Shown piece after piece: positions 34,783-44,840 of a stretch of 64,000 bases of DNA. A program made the position numbers and the translations under genes. Below the pieces are notes generated by a model. It did not search any database and was not told the origin of the DNA. It saw only the letters and a list, made by a program, of their open reading frames with translations. Every line of letters starts with the position of its first letter. Position 1 is the stretch's first letter. Location: contig NZ_CP133470.1 in assembly GCF_031191205.1 (NCBI RefSeq), positions 689,501 to 753,500 on the forward strand, in the 5' to 3' direction. Source of the DNA: Haemophilus parainfluenzae ATCC 33392 (GTDB lineage: Bacteria > Pseudomonadota > Gammaproteobacteria > Enterobacterales > Pasteurellaceae).

Positions 34783-36015
34783 ATGCAGCAAAGCAATCGT
34801 AGAAAAAAAATCTTATCAAAACTGACCGCACTTATGGCTTGCGGCCTGCTTGGCTTTTCATCTTTTGCGCAAGGCAACGATCTCAATCAAATTCAAAAAC
34901 AAATTAAACAACAAGAGTCAAAGATCGCCGAGCAAAAACGCGCACAAGCTAAACTCCAAGCTAGTCTTAAAGATCAAGAAAGCAAAATTAATAGCGTTGT
35001 CGGTGAATTGCGTGAAACAGAATTAAGCTTAAAAGAAATCCGCAAGCAAATGGCGGAAACCGAAAAGCAAATCAAGCAATTAGAAAAGCAAGAGCGCGTG
35101 CAAAAAGCCAAGCTTGCGAAGCAAATAGATGCCATTTATCGCTCAGGAGTCAATCCTTCTACCTTGGAAAGAATGCTTTCGGAAGATGCGAAAAAAGCGG
35201 AACGCATGAAAGTGTATTATCAGCACTTAAATCAAGTTCGCATTGATATGATTAACAATCTGAAAGCGACACAAGAGAATTTAGCGAAACAACGCGAAGC
35301 GATTTCAGGGCAACAAAAAAATCATCGCAATCAGCTTTCTACGCAAAAGAAACAGCAGCAAGAATTACAAAAAGCACAACAAGAACGTCAATCTACGTTA
35401 AATGAACTCAACAAAAACTTAACGAAAGATCAGAATAAACTGGAAACGTTGAAAGCGAACGAAAATGCCCTTCGCCAAGAAATTCAACGTGCTGAACAAG
35501 CCGCTCGTCAACAAGAACAACGTGAGCGTGAAGCCCTTGCGCAGAAAAAGCAAGAGGAAGAAAAACGAACCTCAAAACCTTATCAACCAACCGATCAAGA
35601 ACGTAAGTTGATTAACAGTACCAGTGGTTTAGGTACGGCTGCGCATCAATACAGTCGCCCAGTTTCTGGCCCGACGTTATATTCCTTTGGTTCAATCCAA
35701 GCGGGTGAAGTGCGCTGGAAAGGTATGGTTATCGGTGCACCAACGGGTACCTCGGTAAAAGCTATTGCTAGTGGTCGTGTCATTCTAGCGGGTCATCTTA
35801 ACGGCTATGGTTATATGGTGATTGTGAAACATGGCGACAGCGACTTGAGTTTATATGGTTTTAACCAAGCGGTATTTGTAAAACAAGGTCAGCTGGTATC
35901 TGCGGGACAAACCATCGCACAAGTGGGGAATACGGGTGAGATCTCTAAACCGGCACTTTACTTTGGTATCAGTCGTAAAGGGGTGCCTGTGAATCCAGCT
36001 GGGTGGATTAAATAA
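34783..36015 (+). CDS. envC: Murein hydrolase activator EnvC
   Basis: EnvC activates the amidases AmiA/AmiB at the division septum. The 410-residue protein has a signal peptide (ending SSFAQG), a long coiled coil rich in Q, K and E (about residues 30-255) and a C-terminal LytM domain. In the LytM domain the HxH metal motif is replaced by LYFGISRKG, so the domain is probably not catalytic, as in E. coli EnvC. An uptake signal encodes LTAL in the signal peptide. Its stop overlaps the next gene (TAATG). Confidence 0.94.
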   Translation: MQQSNRRKKILSKLTALMACGLLGFSSFAQGNDLNQIQKQIKQQESKIAEQKRAQAKLQASLKDQESKINSVVGELRETELSLKEIRKQMAETEKQIKQLEKQERVQKAKLAKQIDAIYRSGVNPSTLERMLSEDAKKAERMKVYYQHLNQVRIDMINNLKATQENLAKQREAISGQQKNHRNQLSTQKKQQQELQKAQQERQSTLNELNKNLTKDQNKLETLKANENALRQEIQRAEQAARQQEQREREALAQKKQEEEKRTSKPYQPTDQERKLINSTSGLGTAAHQYSRPVSGPTLYSFGSIQAGEVRWKGMVIGAPTGTSVKAIASGRVILAGHLNGYGYMVIVKHGDSDLSLYGFNQAVFVKQGQLVSAGQTIAQVGNTGEISKPALYFGISRKGVPVNPAGWIK

Positions 36016-36857
36016 TGGCAAGGTTCTTTCAAAGTGCGGTCAAAAATACGATCATTTTTTCAACCGCACTTTTCTCTGCGTTTACTTTTGCACAAGGCAA
36101 GTTAGCTATTGTAATTGATGACATTGGCTATCATCCGAAAGAAGATGCCGAAGTTTTAGCCATGCCAAAAGAAATCTCCGTTGCGATCATTCCTGCTGCG
36201 CCCTATGCCAAAATTCGCAATCAAGAAGCGAAAGCACAAAATCACGATATTCTCATTCATATGCCGATGCAGCCTGTCAGCAATATTAAAATTGAAGAAG
36301 GTGGTTTGACTTTAGGCTTGTCTGAAGCGCAAGTGAATGAGCGAGTGAAAAAAGCGAAAGCTATTGTGCCCAATGCTATCGGAATGAATAATCATATGGG
36401 CAGTGCAGCCACAGCCGATGCCACATTAATGACCTATTTAATGACCGCACTTCGCGAGCAGCATTTATTCTTTTTAGATAGCCGTACTATCGGGAAATCA
36501 GTCGCGGGAAAAATAGCAAAAGAGCAAGGCGTACGTGTATTAGATCGCCATATCTTTTTAGATGACAGTGATAATTTAGTGGATGTGCAACGCCAATTTC
36601 AAAGTGCAATTCAATATGCGCGTAAACATGGCACAGCCATTGCTATTGGGCACCCTCGTCCAAATACCGTAGCTGTATTAAAATCAGGAATAAAAAATTT
36701 ACCTGATGATATTCAATTAGTCGGCATGGGAAGTTTATGGCGAAATGAAAAAATCTTGCCTCCTAAACCATTTATCTTAATTTTTAATGATATTCCTGCG
36801 CCAACTTCAGTCGCGCCGTTTGAGCCAATCCCTTTACTACGGGGTGTGCCAAGATAA
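36015..36857 (+). CDS. Divergent polysaccharide deacetylase family protein (YibQ)
   Basis: A 280-residue exported protein with a signal peptide ending FTFAQG and a NodB-like fold: LAIVIDDIGYHP, HMPMQP, GMNNHMGSAAT, FFLDSRT and IAIGHPRP. This matches the YibQ/divergent polysaccharide deacetylase 2 family, whose substrate is unknown. It overlaps envC by one base and the pairing is conserved in gammaproteobacteria, suggesting a cell-wall role. Two uptake signals in opposite orientation lie inside the signal-peptide codons (SAVKN and STALFSA). Confidence 0.9.
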   Translation: MARFFQSAVKNTIIFSTALFSAFTFAQGKLAIVIDDIGYHPKEDAEVLAMPKEISVAIIPAAPYAKIRNQEAKAQNHDILIHMPMQPVSNIKIEEGGLTLGLSEAQVNERVKKAKAIVPNAIGMNNHMGSAATADATLMTYLMTALREQHLFFLDSRTIGKSVAGKIAKEQGVRVLDRHIFLDDSDNLVDVQRQFQSAIQYARKHGTAIAIGHPRPNTVAVLKSGIKNLPDDIQLVGMGSLWRNEKILPPKPFILIFNDIPAPTSVAPFEPIPLLRGVPR

Positions 36858-36859
36858 AC

Positions 36860-36891
36860 AAAAAGTGCGGTCAACATTGACCGCACTTTTT
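36860..36891. terminator. Perfect paired uptake-signal hairpin
   Basis: 15-base perfect arms AAAAAGTGCGGTCAA and TTGACCGCACTTTTT with a two-base centre, between the convergent yibQ-like and narP genes. Confidence 0.92.
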
Positions 36892-36907
36892 ACGTTTTGA
36901 AACTTGC

Positions 36908-37537
36908 CTATCGACCATTTCGTTCAAAGAACAAGACAGTTGCCGCAACACGTGAATGCACGTTAAGTTTACGCAGTAAATTACGAATATGCACTTTAAC
37001 TGTTTCTTCAGAAATGAAAAGCTGACCTGCAATTTGTTTGTTGGATAAACCTGTCGCGATTAAACGTAACACATCCATTTCACGATCGGTGAGTGAATCC
37101 ATTGGATCAACAGTATGTTTACGTTCTAACAGTAAATTTTTGATCGAATCACTTAAAATCACTTCACCTTGTGCAATACGTTTAATTTGCTCAAGTAACA
37201 CATCTGGCTCGGTATCTTTCAATAGATAGCCATCAGCACCAGCATCAATGAGCGTGAAAATATCATTTTTCGCATCAGAGACAGTTAAGATCAAAATTCG
37301 TGCATCAACGCCTTCCGCACGCAAGCCTTTAAGGGTATCTAAACCGGAAAGGCCTTTCATATTCAGATCTAAAATGATTAAATCCGGGGATTCTTGAATC
37401 GCAATGGAAATACCTTCTGTACCGCTTCCTACATCGGCAACAACTTCAAAATTCTCTTCTAATTCAACTAATTGTTTGATACCACGACGCATTAATGGAT
37501 GGTCGTCGATAATTAATACTTTTAACTTTTCTTGCAT
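36908..37537 (-). CDS. narP: NarL-family response regulator NarP
   Basis: A 209-residue two-component regulator with a receiver domain (KVLIIDDHPLMRRGIKQL; the phospho-accepting aspartate is in LIILDLNMKG, about residue 59) and a C-terminal LuxR-type helix-turn-helix (LTDREMDVLRLIATGLSNKQIA). H. influenzae has narP with narQ, and NarP controls anaerobic nitrate/nitrite respiration genes. The start is at 37537, after GGAG, rather than 12 bases upstream. No sensor kinase gene is adjacent. Assignment as NarP instead of NarL relies on lineage knowledge. Confidence 0.9.
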   Translation of the reverse strand: MQEKLKVLIIDDHPLMRRGIKQLVELEENFEVVADVGSGTEGISIAIQESPDLIILDLNMKGLSGLDTLKGLRAEGVDARILILTVSDAKNDIFTLIDAGADGYLLKDTEPDVLLEQIKRIAQGEVILSDSIKNLLLERKHTVDPMDSLTDREMDVLRLIATGLSNKQIAGQLFISEETVKVHIRNLLRKLNVHSRVAATVLFFERNGR

Positions 37538-37718
37538 AATTTTCTCCAAGAGATGAGAGGACGCACATTCTATCGCCTGAAGGCGAAAACGTCCACAGCC
37601 TTAGATTATTTCTCAATAGATTTTCAAAAGAAGGGATTCTATCGGGATTTTGCCTATCTTCCAATGCATATTTGTAGATATACTTCATTTATCTCAAACA
37701 ATACTTGTTTTGATTTAG

Positions 37719-40223
37719 CTAGTCGCAACTCCTTTTGCTTTTAAATTTGAACGGCATGATATGCATACCGCTTTCTGTCAGATGCAATTGATAAAATTGC
37801 GGGTAATTAAAATTCCGCTGCACCATTTTATACGGATTTTTACAACCTTTCGAGCCGAGTGATTGATAAATCTGATTTACTTCACGGACCTTGTCATCTT
37901 TTGAACCTTCACATTGACGATAAATTTCGAGACGATTCTTTTCATCTAACAAATAGACGTTAAAGCTATTATCGGCATTATCTTCAAAGAAAAATTGTAA
38001 AAAACCTTCACTGGCAAACAAATCAATTTCAGGTGGATATCGGCGTCCCTCAGGGATAATTTCTTTCTCTTCCAATTGAGTTGGCAAAACGTCTTCAAAA
38101 TTGACTGCACTTTCTTTTCCGCCTTCAATAGGTTGCAAACTGATCCCTTTTTCCTCAAAAAAGAATTGCCAGTTTTTCCCTGCTACACGTAAACGAGAAT
38201 GCGTTGTTGGACGACTATCCCCCAATTGAATACTAATACAACGATTGACTAACGCACTCACTAAGTTTCGCAACGTACGATTGTAGTGTTTACTGTAACA
38301 GAAAACCTGTACAGAACGCGGCTGATTTACACCCTGATCAATTTTATTAGAAAGCACTTTTAAGGCAAGCAAAATCGCATTCTGCCCTTCAAAATGTAAA
38401 GTTCGAATTTCATTCCATACATTACGGTAAGTGAAATCAATGCTGCCGACCAAGCTCTGTTCTAATTGACCAAAACTGAACAAATCACTCGGCGAGATAT
38501 TTGATTTAAGTTCTTCAACTTGTGCTGTCGGGTCATTTACTAAGTTCACTGCAATAAACAAATCTCGGATTTCACACTGCGAAGAAAGTGCCTCATTTGT
38601 AGGAGCTTGACCATTTGTATGGGGGAAAAACAATCGCAAATCAGCGACAAAATTACGTAAAGTGAGCTGGTCGATATTTTGACTAATTAGATGTAAACAC
38701 GTTTCAGCGGTCAGCAAGCGATTAAAATAAGCCCATGCAACAACTTTATTTAAACTTTCCCCATATTCAATCACGCGTTCTTTCGAGAACATAATATGAT
38801 TTGGCGGCTGATTCACCAGATACCACCCATCCTTAAAATTCTTATTACCGTGAACTTCGATAAATGTGAGGTGATCTTCCGCTAAATTATGCGAAATCTG
38901 TGAATTCAGTAGCGTAATTTTACCTGGCAGCTCTTCAAATGCGGTATAAAGCTTACGAGAAAGTACCGTAATATCTTGCGGAATTACGCTAGAATTAATT
39001 TTATGTTTACGCGCAAAATCCACTAGATTTCGATAACTCATCATCAAGAAATTCACCAAATTATTGTGACTTTCTTTCACCCGTTTGATTTTCCAATTTG
39101 GACGCTGATCTAATTCTTCAATACGTTCTTTTAACCAACCCCATTCTTGGGCCATCATTTTCATATAAGAAATACGCCAGTTTGAGGCGTGATATAACGC
39201 AAAGTCTTCCGTCGCCTTCACATAAAAACAAGAGCGTACAAAATCAAGGCGCTTAAATTCTGAATGTGCGGTCAAATATTGGCTAATTCTCTCTAGAATC
39301 GCAATATAAGGGTCAAAATGATGTGCAGCGGTACTACGACCGGAAAGTAAATCTTCTTTAAATTGACGAGCAATTAAATGGGCATTTGGGTATTCTTGGG
39401 CATAGGTTTCCAACAATAAGATTTTCATCACCGATTTATACGGTGAATCGATACCTTTATACAGTTGCCATAAGCTCGCACCAAAATATTCACTGGCAGA
39501 AAATTGCCCTAACCCGCCAAAATCAACCCAATCATTTGGATTAAGCTCACCTTCCGCCACTAAACGCGCAACTTCGGCTTCATATTGTTTTTCATCTTCC
39601 ACCCACAAGTGGAGCCACAATAATGGCTTACCCGCAAGGCGTACAGCGGAACGATAAAACTCTTCCAATAACAACATATATTGGGCAGAACCACTGTTTT
39701 CTTTGGTTAATGGATCGGAATAACGCTCATTACGGAAGCGTTTTTGCGTCATCAAATAAAAATGCATTTCCACATGAAATGTGGATGCCCATTGGGTGAT
39801 TTTCTTCGTTTTTTCCGCTAAGCGCTGCTGATCTTGCTCAGATAAATCATCTTGATGGCAGATCCAAATATCCAAATCTGAAGCTGAAGTTTGGCTAATG
39901 GAGCCAAAACTACCCATCACATAAATACCCAAGATCGGTGCAAAAACAGCATCAGAATTGACCGCACTTTGCACACTTGCTGCAAGTTCAGGATGTTCTT
40001 TTGAGAGAAAACCTTGCTGATAATTGGAAAGGATAAAATCAGAAATGCCTACTGGAGCATCTTCTACATAACCCGGCAAAGCTGAATGATTAAGATGCAA
40101 CAACAGAGGCAACAAAGAGACGATGTGTCGGAATGCATCACCAGAGCCCAGCAATGCTCGATCAAAACGACGTTTATCTAGCGTTTCAATACATTTTCGG
40201 GCTTGAGTGAGATCGTATTTCAA
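37719..40223 (-). CDS. cyaA: Class I adenylate cyclase
   Basis: CyaA makes cAMP, the CRP coactivator that also controls competence in Haemophilus. The 834-residue protein has the N-terminal catalytic domain with GSFGSISQTSASDLDIWICHQD (about residues 104-125), whose aspartates bind metal, and a C-terminal glucose-sensing region. It starts with TTG after a good AGGA site. E. coli cyaA also uses TTG, which keeps synthesis low. It is divergent from hemC across 136 bases, as in enterobacteria. Confidence 0.97.
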   Translation of the reverse strand: MKYDLTQARKCIETLDKRRFDRALLGSGDAFRHIVSLLPLLLHLNHSALPGYVEDAPVGISDFILSNYQQGFLSKEHPELAASVQSAVNSDAVFAPILGIYVMGSFGSISQTSASDLDIWICHQDDLSEQDQQRLAEKTKKITQWASTFHVEMHFYLMTQKRFRNERYSDPLTKENSGSAQYMLLLEEFYRSAVRLAGKPLLWLHLWVEDEKQYEAEVARLVAEGELNPNDWVDFGGLGQFSASEYFGASLWQLYKGIDSPYKSVMKILLLETYAQEYPNAHLIARQFKEDLLSGRSTAAHHFDPYIAILERISQYLTAHSEFKRLDFVRSCFYVKATEDFALYHASNWRISYMKMMAQEWGWLKERIEELDQRPNWKIKRVKESHNNLVNFLMMSYRNLVDFARKHKINSSVIPQDITVLSRKLYTAFEELPGKITLLNSQISHNLAEDHLTFIEVHGNKNFKDGWYLVNQPPNHIMFSKERVIEYGESLNKVVAWAYFNRLLTAETCLHLISQNIDQLTLRNFVADLRLFFPHTNGQAPTNEALSSQCEIRDLFIAVNLVNDPTAQVEELKSNISPSDLFSFGQLEQSLVGSIDFTYRNVWNEIRTLHFEGQNAILLALKVLSNKIDQGVNQPRSVQVFCYSKHYNRTLRNLVSALVNRCISIQLGDSRPTTHSRLRVAGKNWQFFFEEKGISLQPIEGGKESAVNFEDVLPTQLEEKEIIPEGRRYPPEIDLFASEGFLQFFFEDNADNSFNVYLLDEKNRLEIYRQCEGSKDDKVREVNQIYQSLGSKGCKNPYKMVQRNFNYPQFYQLHLTESGMHIMPFKFKSKRSCD

Positions 40224-40359
40224 GGCTTCCTACCTATCACCAAATAACTGGCGTTACTGTACCACTTACCTACTCAGAAATCAAAAATTTAAATGATCTG
40301 ACTTTTTGCCCTAAAAATGGTAGCATAGGTCACATTTTCATTAAAAATCAGCGGTATTT

Positions 40360-41292
40360 ATGGCAGTACTTAAAACCTTAAAAATTGCGACCCGTCAAAG
40401 CCCTTTAGCCCTTTGGCAAGCTAATTTTGTGAAAGATCAATTAGAAAAATTTCACCCAACACTTTCTGTTGAATTAGTTCCTATGGTAACAAAAGGCGAT
40501 GTAATCTTAGATTCACCTTTAGCTAAAATTGGTGGAAAAGGCTTATTTGTTAAAGAGTTAGAAAACGCTTTACTCGAAAAACGTGCCGATATTGCTGTCC
40601 ATTCAATGAAAGACGTACCGATGGAGTTTCCAGAAGGTTTAGGATTAAGCGTGATCTGTAAACGCGAAGATCCACGTGATGCTTTCGTATCCAATACATA
40701 CCGCTCATTAGATGATTTGCCCCAAGGTGCTATCGTTGGAACATCAAGCTTACGTCGTCAATGCCAATTAAAACAATTACGCCCAGATCTTGATATTCGC
40801 TCTTTACGTGGCAATGTGGGAACCCGATTAAGTAAATTAGACAATGGCGAATACGATGCCATTATTTTAGCCTCGGCCGGCTTAATTCGTTTAGGGCTAG
40901 CAGAACGTATTGCCTCATTTATTGAAGTGGAACAATCTTTACCGGCTGCCGGACAAGGCGCAGTGGGCATTGAGTGCCGTGTTGATGATGAAGAAGTGAA
41001 AGCATTACTAGCTCCACTTTCAGATGCGACTACGACGACTTGTGTTTTGGCTGAGCGTGCAATGAATACCCGCTTACAAGGCGGCTGCCAAGTGCCAATT
41101 GGTGGATACGCCATTGAGCAAAATGGTGAAATTTTCTTGCGTGCTCTTGTCGGAGAAACCGATGGCTCAGCGATTATTCGTGCGGAAGGTAAAAGTGCGG
41201 TTGAAAATGCCGAAGCATTAGGCGTGAGCATTGCAGAACAACTTCTAGCACAAGGCGCAGATAAGATTCTGGCGAAGATTTATTCAGCATAG
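40360..41292 (+). CDS. hemC: Porphobilinogen deaminase (hydroxymethylbilane synthase)
   Basis: HemC polymerises four porphobilinogens to hydroxymethylbilane. The 310-residue protein has the [12 protein letters not shown] opening, the VHSMKDVP loop, [11 protein letters not shown] and RGNVGTRL for substrate binding, and the QGGCQVPIG motif whose cysteine (about residue 243) holds the dipyrromethane cofactor. All catalytic motifs are intact. H. influenzae lacks this gene and needs haem; its presence argues for a haem-independent species. Confidence 0.98.
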   Translation: MAVLKTLKIATRQSPLALWQANFVKDQLEKFHPTLSVELVPMVTKGDVILDSPLAKIGGKGLFVKELENALLEKRADIAVHSMKDVPMEFPEGLGLSVICKREDPRDAFVSNTYRSLDDLPQGAIVGTSSLRRQCQLKQLRPDLDIRSLRGNVGTRLSKLDNGEYDAIILASAGLIRLGLAERIASFIEVEQSLPAAGQGAVGIECRVDDEEVKALLAPLSDATTTTCVLAERAMNTRLQGGCQVPIGGYAIEQNGEIFLRALVGETDGSAIIRAEGKSAVENAEALGVSIAEQLLAQGADKILAKIYSA

Positions 41293-41301
41293 GAAATTAC
41301 C

Positions 41302-42063
41302 ATGGCCGTACTAGTCACTCGCCCCGATGAACGAGGAAAAGCCCTAGTTGACCAGCTAAATCAAGCCGGTGTAGTTGCCTTGCATTTGCCTTTGCTTTCT
41401 ATTGAAGCGGGTGCTGAGTTGGCACAATTACCGACAAAACTTAATCAGCTAAAAAGCGGTGATTATGTGTTTTTGGTATCCCAAAGTGCGGTCGATTTTG
41501 CGGATAAAACCCTGAAAGATATTGGCTTTAACTGGCGTCAAGATTTACAATACTTTACAGTTGGACATAGAACGGCACAGCATTTTTCCTGTCAAACTGA
41601 ATGCACTGTTCGTTATCCAATTACATCAGAAAATACCGAAGGTGTGCTAAATTTACCGCAAATGACAGAATTAACAGATAAAAACTTGTTAATTTTACGT
41701 GGCAACGGCGGACGAGAATTACTACGCGAACAAGCCGAATTACGTGGTGCAACCGTTGATACTATTGAATGTTACCAACGCACACCGATTAGTTATAATA
41801 ACGAAGAGCAAACCAGTATTTGTATTCGTTCTGGTGTACAAACCCTTGTGGTCACGAGCCTTGAAATTTTACAGGCGTTAATCGAATTTGTGCCTGAAAA
41901 TGAACAAAATTGGCTAAAAAATTGCTGTTTAGTCACGGTAAGCCAACGCATTGCTGATGTTGCAATACAACAAGGTTGGCATAATGTGGTGGTTTCCGCG
42001 GGTGCGGACAATCAAAGTTTACTTAATACCTTACTTAATGAAGTAACTCCCCTTTCTCACTAA
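41302..42063 (+). CDS. hemD: Uroporphyrinogen-III synthase
   Basis: HemD closes hydroxymethylbilane into uroporphyrinogen III. The 253-residue protein shows the two-lobed HemD pattern: AVLVTRPDERGKALVDQLNQAG near the start, FVSQ-like VFLVSQSAVDF, ILRGNGGRELL in the middle and VTVSQRIADVA near the end. Sequence in this family is poorly conserved, and the position between hemC and hemX makes the call firm. It starts nine bases after hemC. Confidence 0.95.
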   Translation: MAVLVTRPDERGKALVDQLNQAGVVALHLPLLSIEAGAELAQLPTKLNQLKSGDYVFLVSQSAVDFADKTLKDIGFNWRQDLQYFTVGHRTAQHFSCQTECTVRYPITSENTEGVLNLPQMTELTDKNLLILRGNGGRELLREQAELRGATVDTIECYQRTPISYNNEEQTSICIRSGVQTLVVTSLEILQALIEFVPENEQNWLKNCCLVTVSQRIADVAIQQGWHNVVVSAGADNQSLLNTLLNEVTPLSH

Positions 42064-42072
42064 GGAAAAGAT

Positions 42073-43371
42073 ATGGCGAAAGAGAAATTAACCCCTGAAA
42101 CGACAGATGAAATCCAAGCAACTGATGCAGTGGAAATTCAAACTGAAGATCGCGAGCCTGTTGCGCCACGTACACAAACCGTTGTGAAGAAAAGTGGTAC
42201 TGGATTAAGTTTATTGGCCATTCTCATTGCACTTGGCGTGGGTGGTGCAGGTTATTATTTTGGTCAACAACAAGTGGATGAATTCCAACAAAAATTGACC
42301 GCACTTGAAGCTCAAATCAATAATAAAACGGTGGTTTCAGCACCTGCTCAAGACGTAAAATTTGATACCACACAACTTACCCAATTAGAGTCTGCGAATA
42401 AAGCAACGCAAGACAAAATTGCCCAAGTAGAAGAGCTAATCAATGCTAAATCACACGAGTTAGTTGGCTTACAATCACAAATTAATAAAGTGAGCGTGCA
42501 AGCTAATGCTCAACAACCTACTGATTGGTTATTCTCAGAAGCGGATTTCTTGCTCAGCAATGCATTGCGTAAATTAGTGTTAGATAATGACGTGGATACA
42601 GCGGTTTCACTCTTAAAACTCGCTGATGAAACCCTTGCTAAAGTAAATAACTCACAATCCGCAGCTATTCGTAGCGCCATTAATCAAGATCTGAAACAAC
42701 TTCTCTCCGTAGCTGGCGTGGATCAAAATGCGGTCATGCAAAAATTATCGCAATTAGCCAATACGGTTGATGAATTACCAGTGTTAGATGTGAATTTCGG
42801 TGATGATCAAAATGCAACAAAATTATCGGATTCCCTTTCAGATTGGGCTGAAAATGCAGAAAAAAGCGCAACCTCATTCTTAAATCACTTTATTCGCATT
42901 TCACCAAAACATGGTGCGGATCGCAAAGAATTATTAGCACCAAACCAAGATATCTACTTGCGTGAAAATATTCGTTTACGCTTACAATTAGCGATTATGG
43001 CAGTGCCTCGTCAACAAAACGAGCTTTATAAACAATCTTTAGAAGCCGTTGCATCTTGGATTCGTAGCTATTTTGATACCAATGCTGAAGTGACTCAAAG
43101 TTTCTTAAAATCAGTGGATGAATTATCTGAAGTATCCATCTATGTAGATGTACCAAGCCAATTACAAAGCTTAAGCATGCTTGATAAGTACTTGAATCGT
43201 ACACCTTTAGATGTTCAAAAAGTGGAAATTGAAGCAGAAAAAGCAGTGGATAATTCACCAAGAAAAGAAGAAGTAAAACCAGCACCTGAAGCGAAAGCGG
43301 AAGAGCCAAAAGCTGAAGAAAAACCCGCTGAAGCACCAGCTGCACAACCGGCAACTGAACCCCAACAATAA
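42073..43371 (+). CDS. hemX: HemX-like inner-membrane protein
   Basis: A 432-residue protein with one transmembrane helix (LSLLAILIALGVGGAGYYFG, about residues 42-61) after an acidic cytoplasmic N-terminus. A coiled coil and a large periplasmic helical domain (FSEADFLLSNALRKLVLDND) follow, and the tail is low-complexity K/E/P/A. This is the HemX family; it was once annotated as a uroporphyrinogen methylase but has no such motif. It lies nine bases after hemD. Role unproven. An uptake signal encodes LTALEA in the coiled coil. Confidence 0.92.
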   Translation: MAKEKLTPETTDEIQATDAVEIQTEDREPVAPRTQTVVKKSGTGLSLLAILIALGVGGAGYYFGQQQVDEFQQKLTALEAQINNKTVVSAPAQDVKFDTTQLTQLESANKATQDKIAQVEELINAKSHELVGLQSQINKVSVQANAQQPTDWLFSEADFLLSNALRKLVLDNDVDTAVSLLKLADETLAKVNNSQSAAIRSAINQDLKQLLSVAGVDQNAVMQKLSQLANTVDELPVLDVNFGDDQNATKLSDSLSDWAENAEKSATSFLNHFIRISPKHGADRKELLAPNQDIYLRENIRLRLQLAIMAVPRQQNELYKQSLEAVASWIRSYFDTNAEVTQSFLKSVDELSEVSIYVDVPSQLQSLSMLDKYLNRTPLDVQKVEIEAEKAVDNSPRKEEVKPAPEAKAEEPKAEEKPAEAPAAQPATEPQQ

Positions 43372-43380
43372 GGATAGATA

Positions 43381-44667
43381 ATGTTTAGAGTTCTCTTTTT
43401 AATGATCGCCTTACTTGCCGGATTAATTGCAGGGCCTTACCTCTCCGGTCAGCAAGGTTATGTCAGAATTGAAACAGCAAACACCATATATGAAATGTCG
43501 CTCACCACATTAGTCATTTTCTTTGTGGTCGCACTTGCGATAATTTATACATTAGAGTGGATTGTTACCCGTTTCTTCCGTTTAAGTAGCAATACCTATA
43601 ACTGGTTTTCTCGCCGTAAACGTGTGAAAGCACAACGTCAAACCCTTGAAGGCTTGATGAAAATGAATGAGGGTGATTATGCCAAGGCTGAAAAACTGAT
43701 TGGTAAAAACGCGAAACATTCTGCAGAGCCAGTATTGAATCTGATTAAAGCCGCAGAAGCTGCTCAACAACGTGGTGATGAATTCAGCGCAAACCGTTAT
43801 TTGATTGAGGCGACGGAGCTTGCCGGTTCAGATAATCTATTAGTCGAAATTGCCCGTACTCGTATTTTATTACAACAAAATAAATTACCGGCTGCGCGTA
43901 GTTCCGTCGATAGCTTACTTGAAATGTCAGATCGTAACAAAGAAGTATTAAAACTTGCTGCTGAAATTTATAGCCGTTCCAAAGCTTATCAAGCACTTGA
44001 TGGCATCTTAGATTTAATCGAAGGTTCTGGTTTATTCTCAGCAGAAGAATTTAAAGCGCTTCAACAAGAAACTGAAAATGGCTTGTTAGATGAGAAAATG
44101 AATGAAGAAGGCGTTGAAGGCTTGCTCGCATGGTGGGAAGCTCAGCCACGTCGTCGTCGCAATGATTTAGAGTTAAAAACCGCTTTAATTCAACGCTTAA
44201 TTGATTGTAACGATCATGAGTCAGCTTACGAATTCACGCTTGAAATCATGAAGAAATTGGGTGATAACACTCCAATCAGCCCTGAGCTTTGCACGCAAAT
44301 TACTCGTTTACAAGCAGAAGATAACAGCAAACTTCTCAAACTCGTAGAAAAACGTGCAAAACGTGCCGATGAAAGCCAACGTTGTTGCCTCAATCGTGCA
44401 TTAGGCTATCTTTATGTGCGTAATAACGATTTTGCTAAAGCAGCAGAAGCATTTAAAGAAGTCACAGCTTGCCCAACCCAGCTTCAACCAAATGATGTCA
44501 TGATGGCGTCTTATGTATTCGAACAAGCTGGTGACAAAGCAGCAGCGGAAAAAATTCGTCAGGACAGTTTAAAATCAGCCATGTCTATTCAGGACAAACC
44601 CGCTGAAACACAAACTGAAGCAAAAACAGACGAAGAACCAACCGCACTTATCGCAAAACGTGATTAA
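43381..44667 (+). CDS. hemY: HemY-like TPR membrane protein
   Basis: A 428-residue inner-membrane protein with two N-terminal transmembrane segments ([20 protein letters not shown] and [18 protein letters not shown]). They are followed by tetratricopeptide-type helical repeats (for example [23 protein letters not shown]). It is the proteobacterial HemY family and is unrelated to the Bacillus protoporphyrinogen oxidase of that name. It ends the hemCDXY operon and has a strong terminator behind it. Confidence 0.93.
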   Translation: MFRVLFLMIALLAGLIAGPYLSGQQGYVRIETANTIYEMSLTTLVIFFVVALAIIYTLEWIVTRFFRLSSNTYNWFSRRKRVKAQRQTLEGLMKMNEGDYAKAEKLIGKNAKHSAEPVLNLIKAAEAAQQRGDEFSANRYLIEATELAGSDNLLVEIARTRILLQQNKLPAARSSVDSLLEMSDRNKEVLKLAAEIYSRSKAYQALDGILDLIEGSGLFSAEEFKALQQETENGLLDEKMNEEGVEGLLAWWEAQPRRRRNDLELKTALIQRLIDCNDHESAYEFTLEIMKKLGDNTPISPELCTQITRLQAEDNSKLLKLVEKRAKRADESQRCCLNRALGYLYVRNNDFAKAAEAFKEVTACPTQLQPNDVMMASYVFEQAGDKAAAEKIRQDSLKSAMSIQDKPAETQTEAKTDEEPTALIAKRD

Positions 44668-44678
44668 AATAAATAACG

Positions 44679-44706
44679 ACGGGGCTAAGTAAAGCCCCGT
44701 TTTTTA
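44679..44706 (+). terminator. Terminator of the hemCDXY operon
   Basis: ACGGGGCT, loop AAGTAA, AGCCCCGT followed by a T run. Confidence 0.95.
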
Positions 44707-44840
44707 TTACTTCACCCTCACTGATCTCATTTAAAACACATCTCTTATTACATTTCATTATAAATAATGCATTTCCATTCTTTTCTCGTCGTTTCAAAAT
44801 TTTTTACTATATCGTCAAGCAAACGATTAAATTATAAAAA

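Noticed and set aside
37538..37718. Possible small gene or regulator site between narP and cyaA
   Set aside because: No open frame with a start signal, and no clear FNR, NarP or hairpin motif was found; I see nothing to annotate in this 181-base gap.
40758..41231. A 157-codon minus-strand frame within hemC
   Set aside because: It is a shadow of hemC, which has all catalytic motifs in the other strand, and shows no start signal.
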